DNA of 64,000 nucleotides, taken from NCBI GenBank assembly GCA_023213315.1, contig JAKCPI010001754.1, forward strand, positions 84,623 to 148,622, read 5' to 3'. The translations under genes were made by a program, and so were the position numbers. Source of the stretch: Euborellia annulipes (taxonomy: Eukaryota > Arthropoda > Insecta > Dermaptera > Anisolabididae). Shown piece by piece: positions 1 through 10,905 of this stretch; the stretch's first letter is position 1; every line of letters begins with the position of its first letter. Under the pieces are notes generated by a model. The model saw nothing but the letters and a program-made list of their open reading frames with translations, was not told the DNA's origin and ran no database searches.

Positions 1-6
1 TTATTT

Positions 7-84
7 GCTTTCTTGTATACAAAGTATGTAAAGAAAAAGTATTGTAATCGTACAAAATTCGACTTCGAGATTTTGATGTCGAAG
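7..84 (-). repeat. HE670 terminal fragment
   Basis: Read on the minus strand this ends in a spaced version of the HE670 3' end. The phrases TCGAAG/TCGAGATTTTGATG and AAAGTATTG match the conserved 'atcaaaatctcgacatcgaattttt...caatactttc' block of the full copies. It is short and diverged, so it is an old fragment. Confidence 0.5.
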
Positions 85-129
85 CTTTAAAAAAAAAAAA
101 AAAATTATAAGTAAATGAATGGATTATTT

Positions 130-219
130 AGTGAAAAAATATTGCAATAATGTTAAAAATTCGATGTTGAGATTTTTACGGAAATACATGATTTGAGGCC
201 CCCTGAGTCCAAAAAAAAG
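130..219 (-). repeat. HE670 terminal fragment
   Basis: Minus-strand match to the last 100 bp of HE670. It runs from 'gcaataatgttaaaaattcgatgttgagattttt' through 'gaggccccctgagtcca', the reverse complement of the block that reads tggattcaggggacctc in complete copies. The terminal hairpin is missing. Confidence 0.65.
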
Positions 220-284
220 AGGGCAAATTCGTTTAGGCGTCTGTATATTCAATATACTATATATTAATATATAAGATTATATAG

Positions 285-424
285 ATTAGGGGTCAAGGCA
301 TATTCATTTAAGCCATTTAGTATCCAAATGACTTAAATGAAATCATCGGATTGCCTGGGATCCGAACCCGCGATCCTTGGTATAGAAGGCCAACACGCTA
401 GCAGCTACACTAAAGCCCGAGGGC
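285..424 (-). mobile_element. S1 tRNA-derived SINE, head half
   Basis: On the minus strand this reads a tRNA-like head (gtgtagctgctagcgtgttggcc, then the B box GGGTTCGGATCCC), followed by the S1 hairpin CATTTGGATACTAAATGG and 'atgccttgacccc'. The 3' body and poly(A) tail are missing. The anticodon-arm region resembles an Arg-TCT tRNA, but I do not assign an isoacceptor. Confidence 0.8.
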
Positions 425-429
425 TTTTA

Positions 430-865
430 CAATTTTAGTATAATCACAGTTTAGGAGAATTTTTTTTAAATTTGATTTAAGTCTTTATCCAAGTCCTAAA
501 AAGTGGGTTGGTATGATGATTTTGTATATTTCGATCGCGTATGAATAATTTGATAAAAAAAAAAAAAAAAAAACATTTTAATTATAAGCGGAGAAAAGCA
601 TCCGTTTTGCTTTTTAGGTCTTTTGAACAAAATTAATACTGGCTAATTCATAATCTATTGAGCTTTATTTGAAAAAATCGATCTTTTTCAAAAAGAGCTC
701 TAGCCTAACTATTTAAACAAACGCTCGAAACGTCGGCTACAAATTATAAAAAGTTTTTATTTTATTTCATCCGGGCTATTCGGAATCTTTCGTCCATTTA
801 ATAAATTTCAAAATATATATTTTCAAAATTTCTCGTGTGTGGAATTGGATGTGATTAACGATGAA
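430..865. other. Unassigned AT-rich stretch
   Basis: Contains poly(A) runs near 551-573 and a stretch at 797-833 (aaatatatattttcaaaatttc) that is loosely mirrored just right of the next foldback. I see no gene, RNA or recognisable repeat family here. Confidence 0.4.
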
Positions 866-1266
866 ATCAATGACAGGATGTGGCAGCCAGGAAGAAATAG
901 CCACTTCACTAATGAAACTCCCAATTTGGACGTTTCGGTCTAGTTTTATAGGACCATCATCTTAGGAAGTTGTCTTATGTGAATATATTATATATTTCAC
1001 CACAAATAGATGAAGATTTATTAAAATTTTACTAATTTTGCAAATGATACTTAGTAGAACGTTTCGGCGCCCTGAGATTACCATTTAGAAAAATTTGTAT
1101 TTTTGAAATTTTAACAATTCATTGAAATATTCAATACATAATATATTCATGACAAGTGCCCAACACCTGATGATGGTTCAATAAAATTAGACCGAAAGGT
1201 CCTAAGTTGGGAGTTTCATTAGTGAAGTGGCTATTTCTTCCTGGCTGCCACATCCTGACATTGATC
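866..1266. mobile_element. FB foldback element
   Basis: The ends are inverted copies: atcaatgacaggatgtggcag on the left and its complement with one mismatch on the right. Arms of about 95 bp include the shared block agtgaagtggctatttcttcc. The right arm has CTGATGA (1167-1173), then a GG...CC stem and GAAA (about 1194), the hammerhead-like core of the FB group. The AT-rich loop between the arms (about 970-1140) has no ORF. I found no clear target duplication. Confidence 0.8.
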
Positions 1267-1980
1267 TCATATATTTTGAAAATTTTGTAGAAACAGCCAG
1301 AGTATGTATTAATTAAAATTAACTAATTTGAAGGCTTCGTTTCTTTGCGTTCGAGCATGTTATACAATAATTAAATGCAATTACTGTCGGAAAGTACTGT
1401 TGCAAAGTCCAATTTTGGTTTTGCAAGCAAATAAAAATTGCAGACAGAAACTCGATTAAATTATTTTATAACCTGCTCGAGCAGATGCAAAACGAGAATA
1501 AACCTTCAGATGAGATAATTTTACTTTAAAAATATTTTAATAGGAGGTAGGTGGGTTTACTAATAAGTTCGCTCCGAACATACACCCCTGATTTAAACAC
1601 CTGTACTATTGATATATGAATCATAATTGGTAAAAGATAAAAAAAAATTTATATGAAAGTAGTGTAAAATGATAAAATAAGAAAAATGTTATATATTGAT
1701 ATTAATAGTTTATATACTGATATTAATAACTGATGAGATTTTTATTTTTCGGTTTTGAATGTCAAATAAAATATCTTTTCAGCTGTGTTGATATTTGATC
1801 TAACATCTGTCTAATCATGATTGAAAAAAAGTCGGCATTGTTTTCCTTGCGTGATAATCAAGTGATGAAGAAAGATAAGACAAATTTTAAGTATACTTAA
1901 TTACGAGTGTCGGAATAAAATAGAAAAAAACACTATCTTTCTTTTTATTTCGACTTAAAAGATATTTAAGAAATTTAGAT
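1267..1980. other. Unassigned stretch
   Basis: AT-rich DNA with no recognised repeat head, TIR or coding frame. Short direct similarity (tatatattgatattaatagtttatatactgatatt, 1690-1727) is a local dinucleotide-like duplication. Confidence 0.35.
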
Positions 1981-2181
1981 CAGTGGTTTCCAAACTTTAT
2001 GTTACAACGTCTCCCTTAAAAATATTCAATCGTATGACCCCCTCCCCCCAACATTTAAAAAATAATAACTACAAAAACAAAAATTTTTAATGCTAAAAAA
2101 AAAATTTATATAAAATTTTTATATATTATATTAAAACTAGCAATCGTTTGGAAAATTGGTCCTGGTGGCCAATATTCGCGC
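1981..2181 (+). mobile_element. hAT-type MITE, 3'-truncated
   Basis: Begins CAGTGGTTTCCAAACTTTA and continues collinear with the fuller copy at 3657-3979 up to 'ggtggccaatattcgcgc'. It then breaks abruptly into HE670 sequence. The right TIR is missing. Confidence 0.75.
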
Positions 2182-2263
2182 ATCGAATTTTTGACATGAA
2201 TCCAATACTTTCTCTCTATATATATGTATATTAACTAATACATAAAGGTAGGAGAAAGTAAAA
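2182..2263 (+). repeat. HE670 3' end
   Basis: Starts 'atcgaatttttgacatgaatccaatactttctctctat' and ends 'ggagaaagtaaaa'. This is the final 80 bp of HE670, including the 3' terminal hairpin. It is joined without a linker to the truncated hAT fragment on its left. Confidence 0.8.
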
Positions 2264-3656
2264 ATTCAAATTCGAATTGAGATTAGTTCTATATACAAAA
2301 AGATGAACTCACCCCAGTAAAATTATATGTGCACTAATCATATCTTATGTGGGGGGAGGGGCGGGGCCGGGGCTTGTAAAAAAGAATTAAAAAAAAAAAA
2401 AAATTGAAAATAAAATATATATATATAAAAAAAAAAATCTTATTCTCCCTAATGAAAAAAATCCCTACAAAATTCTGCAAGGGATTCGATGGGTTCCTAA
2501 GTTACCCAGTGTTATTATTATCTGTATATGGGAGTTTCGAAATCTTCAAAAATTAATTCCGCCCCAGTGATAAGAAATTTTAGAATGACATTAAAATGTT
2601 TCTACCCCACTATGCTATTGGCTAAATATTGAATATAAATTTTAACTCAAACGGAATGCACTTATTTTTTAGTAAAAGTATTAAAAAGCATTAATATATT
2701 TATGCATTATAGGGGATGGGGCATTAACCCCACTGGTTAATGCCTTCATACCTCCTCTCCCCCTTTAAGGAAATGCGAGCCTTCACCGCGAAACTGTGTG
2801 AATGTGTGTGTGAGTGTTGAGTGTGAATGAGAAAAAAGTGTGAGTGTTTAAAGAAAAAAAAATAAAAAACTAATTTTTTTTCAACACCTTCACTCTCCCT
2901 CCCCCTTTCAACAGCTTATATTCTCCCTCTACCCTTAGTGAAATACAAAATATTTAAATTCATATTCAAAAGAATCGTTTTTCGCAGTCAAATTATTTGT
3001 TTCTATCATTTTTTTTTTCAACGATAAAATGCGTAATAATTACCTTTAATAAGACTCTCAAGAGGGTGTGCTGGTTGACGGGGTGGTCTGGGAGGGTTAC
3101 ACTATATTAATTATTCACTTTAAATCACTTTAAACACATCTAAATAAGAACGCCTGCTGGCCGGCAACGCGCTCGACTGACTGAACGAGAAATTCGTCTC
3201 TCTCTTTGTTTGTATAGGAATAAAAAGATGAAAATAACAATTCCCTTTTTATTAAAAGTAAAAAAATACCTTTTGCTCTAATCTAACTATATTTATATTT
3301 AGAGATGGAAAAGAATGTCAACAAGTGATTTGGAATATTCCAAGGCCTTTCTTAAATATTCAACCCTTCATCTAATCCCTAATCAACCCTTAATATTATA
3401 AAATAATAATCAACGCTATTTTTTGAATGTTTTCTATTTATTTGTCTTCGATTTAGTTAAAATAAATTTAAAAAACATTTTTTTCAATTTTTCAACCCCT
3501 AATTAATAAATAAAATAATTAATAATGCTATCGCTTTCGGCGAGCTTCGCGTCTAGTCAGAAAAAAATTAAAACCCTGAGAAATTCCCTGAATCTGCCTT
3601 TGGGTTTTACACCTAGTATAATTTTCGAATGAGACTTACTTTAGGCCAGTGGTTTC
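2264..3656. other. Unassigned stretch with one SINE tail
   Basis: Apart from the S1 tail at 2789-2873 I recognise nothing. It holds G-rich and C-rich runs (2350-2373, 2700-2765, 2886-2935) and a short more GC-balanced block at 3150-3200. No open frame of useful length is present. Confidence 0.35.
2789..2873 (+). mobile_element. S1 SINE, 3' tail only
   Basis: Shows the S1 tail signature: ctgtgtgaatgtgtgtgtgag, then gtgtgaatgagaaaaaagtgtgagtgttt and a poly(A) end. The head and hairpin are missing, as expected of a 5'-truncated retroposed copy. Confidence 0.75.
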
Positions 3657-3979
3657 CAAACTTTATGTTACAACGCCTCCCTTAAAAATATTTAATCGTA
3701 TGACGCCCCCCTCCCCCCACACACATTTAATAAAATAATACAAAAACAAAAATTTTTAATATTAAAATATATAAATTTATATAAAAATATTTTTTTTATT
3801 TATTCATATTTTTTATTTTAATTAAAAACCTCCCTCCCAGCATCTTCTAAATTTTATTATTTTATTTATAAAACTAGCAATCATTTGAAAAATTGATCTT
3901 GGTGGCCAATATTCGCGCCTCCCCTTAGACTAGTCCGCGCCTCCCTAGAGAGGCGGGGCTCACAGTTTGGAAAACGCCG
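3657..3979 (+). mobile_element. hAT-type MITE
   Basis: Left end CAGTGGTTTCCAAACT. Right end carries the inverse (agtttggaaaacgccg), preceded by the typical 'cgcgcctccctagagaggcggggctca' block. The flanks, ctttaggc and atttagat, agree at only 5 of 8 bases, so the target duplication is eroded. No transposase frame. Same family as 1981-2181. Confidence 0.75.
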
Positions 3980-4048
3980 ATTTAGATGAATTAATGTTTA
4001 AATAACACTGGTTGACTAAGTTTTCTTCAAAAGAAATTTGATTAATGA

Positions 4049-4524
4049 ACCATCAGACAGAGTTTTAGAGATATAGAGAAAAATAAATTTTAATTAGAAA
4101 TTGTGCTCTAAAACGGCTCTTATTTTGCATTTTCAAGATTTTTTTAAGTTTACCAGACTTTGATAACTCTTTTCTTTATAATTTAGTTAATAATTAACAG
4201 ATTTTTACTAATGAATTCATTTTTGGAAAGTCAAAGAACTATAGAATATTATAAATATGTTTTTTCATTCAGTGATACCAAAAATTGTATTAGGGGTGTC
4301 CAAAGAAAAAAAACACTGAAAAAACTCGACTTTTAACAGTTTGCGGCTCGTCTACCGGTAAATGACCTCCAATTGGGCTGACACTTAAAATTTATATTTA
4401 TTTTAACTATCTGCATATTTTTAAGGGACGTCGACTTAAAAAAAAATCTTGAAATTGCAAAATAAGAGCATATTTTCTATTAAAATCTATTTTTCTATAT
4501 ATCTCTAAAACATGTGCCTGATGG
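4049..4524. mobile_element. Foldback element, family F
   Basis: Arms of about 100 bp are inverted: ccatcagacagagttttagag at the left, ctctaaaacatgtgcctgatgg at the right, each followed inward by 'ctcttattttgca...ttcaagattttt' and its complement. The centre (about 4280-4460) contains 'attgtattaggggtgtccaaag' and 'atgacctccaattggg', shared with the copy at 20490-20800. No ORF. Confidence 0.75.
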
Positions 4525-6156
4525 GTCAAAACTGAAATGATATTTGAATTCAGTATGAAAAATACTTCTAGAATCTCATATCTTGATTCTTGTGAAAGAA
4601 AAAAAGTTGGTTTTTGTCGATCAGTGTAATTATCCTATTTTTTTTTTTAATTTTATAAAAGATTTCTAAATAATAAAAATCAAAGGATATAATGTCATTT
4701 CGAAAATCATCACAAAACCAATTTTACTAGATTCTGAAGCTTCAGTCGTCATCATATATCAGAACATTCTTAACGACAAAAATAAATTTTCGGAATATAA
4801 TCAACGAATGGCTCACAACAATTGAGGAAGAACAAACAACCTGAAGAGTTCTAAAACTCTTAGTCCAATTTCAACCTTCCTGATTAATTTTTATTTGTTC
4901 TACGCTAAATTGAATTTACTTAAAATTGGAAAGAGAGGTTAATGGATAAATCCATCTATTCTCTCTTATTTATCTCTTTTCCACCAAAGGAGACACTAAA
5001 CATAGAGAATTATCGAACAAGGTGTCATCAAAGACTAGATCGCTTGAACCATCATTTACTTTAGAAATTTTATATTATAGTTATTTAATTTTCTCTATAG
5101 AAAAAGTACAGTCGTAAATCGAATCATAAACCGCAATTTTATTATTTTTTTTTTTACCGACGAAGGTAAGGCAACTGTTATGTATTCATCATAATACTAG
5201 TTTTGTCTCGAAAGGGTTTTACGAGCTGAATTTTTTTGTAAAGGAATAAATTTCGACGTATGGCTGTACTACAAATTAAAACAAAATAAGTACGAACCCA
5301 AGTTGTTTTGTTTCTTAGAAGTAAATTAATTCAACTGGAATCTTACCTGAAACAAAAAAAGAAAAAATTAATTAGTATAGCAATTAAATGACATAATTTG
5401 ACTGATTTTCAAATAAGAATGCTAAACAAAAAAATAATATGCCTATTAAGGATGTCCAATGTAGAAAAATGCTAATATTGGGAAATGAAAATAGTTAAAT
5501 AAATAAATTTCTCCTCTCCCAGGCCAGTGCTTAATTATTATTATCAACTCAAAGAGAATTTAATTAAATAAAAAGGAAGCATGGATAAAAGTTTTACAAT
5601 AACAAAAAAGCCATTCATTCCTTCTTTTTGTTCAATACGATTAAACTCTAAAAGAATTCTTATAAGAGCGTTATTGTTATTAATATAATTTTTTGTTGTT
5701 GTTCGGAATATAAAAAAAGATTTCATTAAGTTGTTTAGTGGAATTGGCAAAAGTTTAACAGGGATATCTTATTTGAATAAAAAAAAAAAAAAAAAAGTAA
5801 AAATCAATATTTTTCAACTTTTTATAAACTTTTATCTGCCTGTTGATTGCTTAAAAATTATTTTTTTCGATTGAGGAAAGAATGCCTCGCTTTGAAGCGT
5901 TTTTCAACAAGTTTCATGTGTCTGTCAATCAAACATGAATATGAAATATTATTATAGGTCTATTAATTACATGTTAATGTGATAAATTCAAAAAAAAGTT
6001 TGAACTGGGGTAAATCTTAAAAAAAAAAAAAAAAACAATTCGAAAAATGATGTCGTGCAGGCTATCTTTTTTTGTAAAAAAATTAGAATGCAGCAGCTTT
6101 GCTCTTCACTTATTTATATCAGTAAAAATGGGGGATGGGAGAGAACTTATTAATGA
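4525..6156. other. Mostly unique sequence
   Basis: No repeat family recognised. It contains the minus-strand recursive-splice-like site at 5341-5377. The 68-codon frame at 5544-5750 (minus) has no recognisable motif and no supporting splice or start context, so I do not call it a gene. Confidence 0.4.
5341..5377 (-). promoter_or_regulatory. Recursive-splice (ratchet) site candidate 1
   Basis: On the minus strand a TACTAAT branch-point motif (5371-5377) is followed by a pyrimidine tract and TTTCAG ending at 5347. The next base starts GTAAGA (5346-5341), a good 5' splice site. Acceptor and donor abut with no exon between them, as at ratchet points of long introns. The branch A at 5372 is 25 nt from the AG, a normal distance. 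The surrounding DNA looks unique. The function is inferred from motif layout only. Confidence 0.6.
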
Positions 6157-6198
6157 AAGTTACATCTAAGAATATCCACAATGTGTCAGGACTGACAA
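6157..6198 (+). repeat. S3 SINE 3' fragment
   Basis: Reads aatgaaagttacatctaagaatatccacaatgtgtcaggactgaca. This matches the 3' part of the S3 copies at 12786-12975 and 34970-35075 (gaaagttactcctcagagtatcacaacgtatcaggtctgaca). Confidence 0.55.
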
Positions 6199-6832
6199 TA
6201 TAATAATCAAATTTTTAATATTGGAAATGAAAGTATTTCAGGGGGGAGGGGGGATGAAACCCCCCGAGCCCCTCTCTGGCTACGTGCCTGACCCGGTGTC
6301 CATCGATACATGTTATTTAATATATAGATCTAGGTATATGTCTACAATAGGCCCTAAGTGTCTCAGCAGCCGAGAGAGAAAAAAAATAAAAAATTGTCTA
6401 GTATCTTTAAATTAATTAAAGAGATAAATAATAAGAAAGTGTGGCGAAGAGACCAACCGTTAATAAATTTAAAAAATAATAAGTTTACTAGAAGATATTA
6501 AGATATGTTAATTTCAAAAATTTTCTAAGTCAAATAAATCTTGGCTAAGAGGGAAAGAGAGAGAATATAAATTTTAAAAGGAAAAAATAGAAAAAGATCG
6601 AAGAATTTTTTTTAAATTATAATCCCAATGGTTTAAAAAATCCATAAAGGGTCGGGGGCCGTTAAGTCAATGAGAAAGGAGCTGGAAATATTCCATTTCT
6701 CTGCTTGAAACTCGGGATAGCGAGATAAACTGAAAATTGCCATCCCAAGGAAATTACTGGTATAAGATTCGATTCTCCGAGTGTCCTTGATCTATAGTGA
6801 ATAAGTAAAGCTCTTTCTTCGTCATATAAGAG
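6199..6832. other. Unassigned stretch
   Basis: Has a G/C-run block at 6240-6275 and otherwise AT-rich sequence. The 64-codon frame starting at 6221 overlaps the G/C run and shows no motif. No element ends seen. Confidence 0.35.
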
Positions 6833-6840
6833 TCAACAGC

Positions 6841-7103
6841 CAGTGGCGTCATTTGGGGGGGGGCAGGGGGGCATTGCCCCCCCAAGGGCTCTGATTTTTA
6901 TAAAATTTTATATTATTCTAAATAAAATGCTCCAAAATACATCTACGAGTATACAAACTGTACAAAATTAAACAATTAATTAAATTAAATATGTTTTGGC
7001 TAAATTTGAGTACCCATTTGTAAGTAAATTTTAAGAAAAAAAATGTTTGCCCCCCCCAAGAAAAAATTTGCCCCCCCAAGAAAAAGTTGAAATGACGCCA
7101 CTG
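6841..7103 (+). mobile_element. hAT MITE with perfect 8-bp duplication
   Basis: Ends are CAGTGGCGTCATTT and AAATGACGCCACTG. The 8-bp duplication TCAACAGC sits on both sides (6833-6840 and 7104-7111). The interior is non-coding, with C-rich and G-rich blocks near both ends (ttgccccccccaag and its complement) that extend the inverted repeat. A 263-bp non-autonomous element that looks recent. Confidence 0.93.
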
Positions 7104-7429
7104 TCAACAGCCCCTATTCTGAATGACATATAGTCTCAGATGTCGAAAGATTTAAAAAGTAATAACCAGAAATGACTCTAAAAATTTAAGTTGTTTAATT
7201 TAGAGGGTGAAAAATTTATAAAATAAATTTCTTAAATAGATTTTGACTGCTAATATTCTTTTTTTCTTTTACTAGATATTTATTCAAATTGTGATCAGTA
7301 CATAATACCAATTAGATAGTAGAATACCCAAAAAATAAATCAAAATTGGTTATTAGAGAGATAAAGCTCTTACCATCTAACAGTCAGTGGATGATTTTCT
7401 GTCCTAAGTTTAAAAATTTATTTATCTTA

Positions 7430-7571
7430 AATAAGAATGCCTGGACCCTAAATAATATATATTCATAACGGTTATCGTCAAAGTCTTAAATGGCCTAAGT
7501 TGCCGAAAAGACTGTATGAATATGAGTGTGAATGAGAAAAAAGTGCGAATGTTTAAAAAAAAAAAAAAAAA
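7430..7571 (+). mobile_element. S1 SINE, 5'-truncated
   Basis: Begins at 'aagaatgcctggaccct' and runs through aacggttatcgtcaaagtc, aaatggcctaagttgccgaaaagactg and the GAGAAAAAAGTGCGAATG tail into poly(A). Flanks share an imperfect duplication (tatttat[c/g]ttaaa). The tRNA head is missing, consistent with truncated reverse transcription. Confidence 0.85.
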
Positions 7572-8399
7572 TGTATTTATGTTAAAATAATCCTAATCGA
7601 AAAAAAATCGAATTTTGGAAGAGAATGTCAACATTTGCTAAAAATTCCAGTCTCTTGTGATAAGTTTTTAAACGACTTCTTTTGATAAAATGGATGACAT
7701 GTGTTTTTCAATTTTTAAATCATTTCAAATCCTTATCATCAAAAGAAGATACGAGCGACCACTCAGTGATTGGAGTTATGAAGACTTTAATAATTCCTTA
7801 ATATAAAATTTTGATCCTCTTATATTACTTCAAAGACTATTTTGTTACATGTCGAGAAAGTAAATAAAAAGGAATTTTAAAGCGCGCTTAACTTATTGAT
7901 CAAGACATACCCAGTGAACAAGCATAAAAAACTTTATATATAACATCAAAAAACAAGCAAAGGAAGGAAAGAAGATTTGTTCAAAAAAAGAGGGAAAGGG
8001 AGGAAAAAGCTGCAGGCTAGAGTGAGCTAATCAACATTTCGAACATTCCAAACCGAGCTAAAGCCGGAACAAATTCTCATGCGGACATAACAACAACTCC
8101 CACACGCTAACCGACAACAACAAGAACAAGCACTAAATCAAAACAATTTTGATTGAAGTTTATATTAATCCCCACAATATTAGAGCTACATGATAACTTT
8201 CAGTTCATCCTGTTGCCGGGGGGCCTGGCAACGGAAAAGAGCAACAGTTGCGGTTAAGTGATGCCAAACGCGGTGAAAGCTCGGGATTGGTGAGCCCTAG
8301 CAATCAGCGTGTGGAACGCCCCCCAGTAGCCATCAATACTTGTATTTAAAAATTATATAAATAAATAAGAGGGTAAAAATGAGAGATGCAGCTAAGGTT
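7572..8399. other. Unassigned stretch, more GC-balanced at 7980-8330
   Basis: Left part is AT-rich. From about 7980 to 8330 base composition is clearly more balanced, with phrases such as gttgccggggggcctggcaacgg (a short hairpin). Frames here are broken by stops within about 30 codons on both strands. It could be decayed repeat, old exon or regulatory DNA; I cannot tell. Confidence 0.35.
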
Positions 8400-8722
8400 A
8401 TTTCTTTATTCGATTAATTCACACAGCTGACGTTTTGGTTCCGTGTTTGAACCATCCTCAGAGCTATAATCATACATATACAAGCGATATCAGAAATTAT
8501 TCCAATTATTACAATCAATATAAATTCACATAATATTTTACCTTGTTTAAAATCCACTATGGCACTTTCAAAATGACTTTTCGCCAGGTAAAATATAATT
8601 TGAATTTCTATTGATTGTAATAATTGGAATAATTTCTTATATTGCTTGTATATGTATGATAGCTCTGAGGATGGTTCAAACACGGAACCGAAACGTCAGC
8701 TGTGTGAATTAATCGAATAAAG
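8400..8722. mobile_element. FB foldback, near-perfect palindrome
   Basis: Almost the whole 323 bp is one palindrome: ttctttattcgattaattc on the left and its complement on the right, with arms of about 135 bp and a loop of about 45 bp around 8545-8590. The right arm holds CTGAGGA (8665-8671), stem GGTTC/GAACC and GAAA (8690). The left arm holds the inverse. The 89-codon minus-strand frame here is a by-product of the palindrome. Confidence 0.88.
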
Positions 8723-8849
8723 AACTCAGCTATAAATTGTTTATGTAAATAAATAAAAGTGTAAAATGGCTGTTATATATTAATCTTAAGAAAGGTAGAT
8801 CTGCAGCCAGGAGAATAAAAAACCATTTTGATTTCTTTTGGTCGACGTT

Positions 8850-9130
8850 TCTGACGCCAAACGCAAACACCGAGGAGGCAAAACACAATTGAGCATGATT
8901 CGACATCATTGAACAAAATGTTTTGTCATTGAACAAAAACGCTCAATGGCCGAACATTTTGTCCGATGCCAACCCACACCGATTAGGCAAAAATGCTCAA
9001 TGGCAAAGCATTTTGTTCATTGAAAAAACATTTTGTCAAATCGCTGTGCGTTGGCATTGAGCAAAACGTTTTCCTCTTGGACAAAACGTTTTTGTTGAGC
9101 GTTTTGCTCAATTGGTGTGCGTTCAGCCTA
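8850..9130. repeat. Family G repeat (GAGCAAAA/CGTTTTG rich)
   Basis: A block with repeated inverted words: cgctcaatgg, aaaacgttttg, acatcattgaacaaaatg, gtgtgcgttggcattgagcaaaacg, ending attggtgtgcgttcagcc. It is shared with 59930-60080. Inverted ends around 'acgccaaacgcaaacaccga' and 'ggtgtgcgttcagcc' suggest a TIR element with multiple internal inverted sub-repeats. The 61- and 68-codon frames are incidental. Confidence 0.7.
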
Positions 9131-10256
9131 AAGTGTCAAATTTGCGAAAGAAGAAAAATATTTTTATTAAAAAAATAGAGTCCCTTGGGAAAATTATTTT
9201 ATTCTCTCTCTCTTCGTTTTTAAATTACTTACAAATTGACTTCAACATCATCATATTTTCTCATTGAGTTAATTTTCAAGATGTTTAAGAAATTTTTCGA
9301 TCAAAAATCCAATATCCTACGACTGCCTGACTGGAATTTTAAATGAGTTTATTTTCCAGTTGAAATAACAACCCAGGAGAAAATACTTTTTGTTTCTGTA
9401 TATATGTATATAAAGATATATATTTTGTATTAATGATAAAACTTGTAAAGGATAGAAATCAATAGGAGTAACAAATGGGACACCCACTTGCTGTAGTAAT
9501 TTAGTGTGCCTTTAAGAGCCTTAATGAAGTTAAGAAAGAGGCGATGTCGTATTTCACAGTCGCCTTGAGAAAAAAAATTCTCTCTATATTTTAAGAGAAA
9601 TTACTTGTGGATCATCACAAGAAAATAAGCTTTCGAGCGAAATAAGAGACTGAACGATAAGTAAATGGGGAAACAAAACTCTAAAAAATCCAGTTGGTCG
9701 GCTTGTGAATAGGTTTTGGCGGAGTAAATTTTTACTAACAGCCAACTGAAGAGCTAAGATTCCAAGATCTCTATGTAGTTTGACTAAAAAAGCGAATTTT
9801 CTATTATTCTTGCCTTATCACTTCCGCTTGAATGATAATTTAATTATCTTTCAATTCTGAATGAAGCTCTTCTATTAAAAGTTTTATTCTAGGGATGGAG
9901 GGAGGATGGGTTTGGGATTTACACTCTCCTTGTAAATTGTTAAATTAAAAGAAATCAATTATATTACAATAAATCTTTTTATAAAAAATTTTAGATTCGA
10001 ATCTATTCTAGGCTATTCAAGTATTACGTGAGCTGCCTATTATTTATTCTTGCTGATAAGGAGAAAGAGTGTAAGGGCATTTTTAAAGGGATAAAAGACC
10101 ATGACTACCTAAAAAAAATAAGGCTAACGGAAAAAATATAAAATACGAGTATTTAAGTAGACGGGAAGGGGGGGGGTCGACAATCAGAGAAAAATTTGCT
10201 TTCTATAATCCAAAGAATTCACCATTGGTACTAGTTGAAACATTCTTAAATTTGAA
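9131..10256. other. Unassigned stretch
   Basis: Over 1 kb of AT-rich sequence with no repeat head, TIR or plausible exon recognised. A short purine block lies at 9892-9925 and a G-run at 10168-10180. Confidence 0.35.
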
Positions 10257-10527
10257 TAAATTCTCATCTAATTAAAGATAAATAAATAAATAAACAAGTT
10301 TCAAAAGGTTTTTATTTTTAGTTTCTGCGCATTTCGACGTCAATACGTCAACTTCAGAACTATGACACAAACTACTATCAAATTAGTATCTTCAGAGTTA
10401 TGACTTGATAGTTAGTTTGTCATAGTTCTGAAGATGACGTATTGACGTCGAAATGAGGATAAGCTAAAAATAAAAACCTTTTGAAACTTTAGTGTTATTT
10501 ATTTATCCATAATTAGATGAGAATTTA
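10257..10527. mobile_element. FB foldback element
   Basis: Arms read ttctcatctaatta ... gtttcaaaaggtttttatttttag and the complement on the right. The right arm contains CTGAAGA (10428-10434), stem GACGT/ACGTC and GAAA (10450-10453). The left arm has the inverse (tttcgacgtcaatacgtcaacttcag). The loop is about 50 bp and is itself partly palindromic. No ORF. Confidence 0.85.
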
Positions 10528-10593
10528 ATTAAATTTGCTTACTATTTGAATTGACCCTTATACCAAGAATGATATAGTCGATCAGATCACCTG

Positions 10594-10826
10594 CTGAGAA
10601 TCATAGTGGCGTAAGAAAATTGTTGAGTTAAGCCTACGAAACGTTGTTAAAACGTCTTCTCTTTTGAGTGCCAAAGTGGCGAAATATATTTCCATTCTTT
10701 GCTACTGATTCTGGCCTATTCATTTGTATCCATGCTATTTAAATGTACTGTATATGTTTATAAAACTTTCAAACGCCTTTTCTCGAATTGTTGAATTTCG
10801 AACTTTTGTCTCTCAGCATTCTCAGC
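10594..10826. mobile_element. TIR element (CTGAGAATCATAGTGGCG family), short copy
   Basis: Left end ctgagaatcatagtggcg, right end gcattctcag, with inner right block aaactttcaaacgccttttctcgaattgttgaa shared exactly with the longer copy at 54427-55377. The inverted match continues outward (atcacctg / caggtgat), so the true end may be a few bases further out. An internally deleted derivative. Confidence 0.7.
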
Positions 10827-10847
10827 AGGTGATATGGTGACTTAGTT

Positions 10848-10905
10848 TAGTGGCGGATTTTAAAGCGCGGAGATTTGGAATTAAACACCTTCTGCTAATA
10901 TTGAC
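10848..10905 (+). repeat. hAT end-like fragment (AGTGGCGGATT), copy 1
   Basis: Reads agtggcggattttaaagcgcggagatttggaattaaacaccttct and is paired with a diverged copy at 11793-11840. The AGTGGCGG start resembles a hAT terminus, but no second end or target duplication is visible. Confidence 0.45.
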
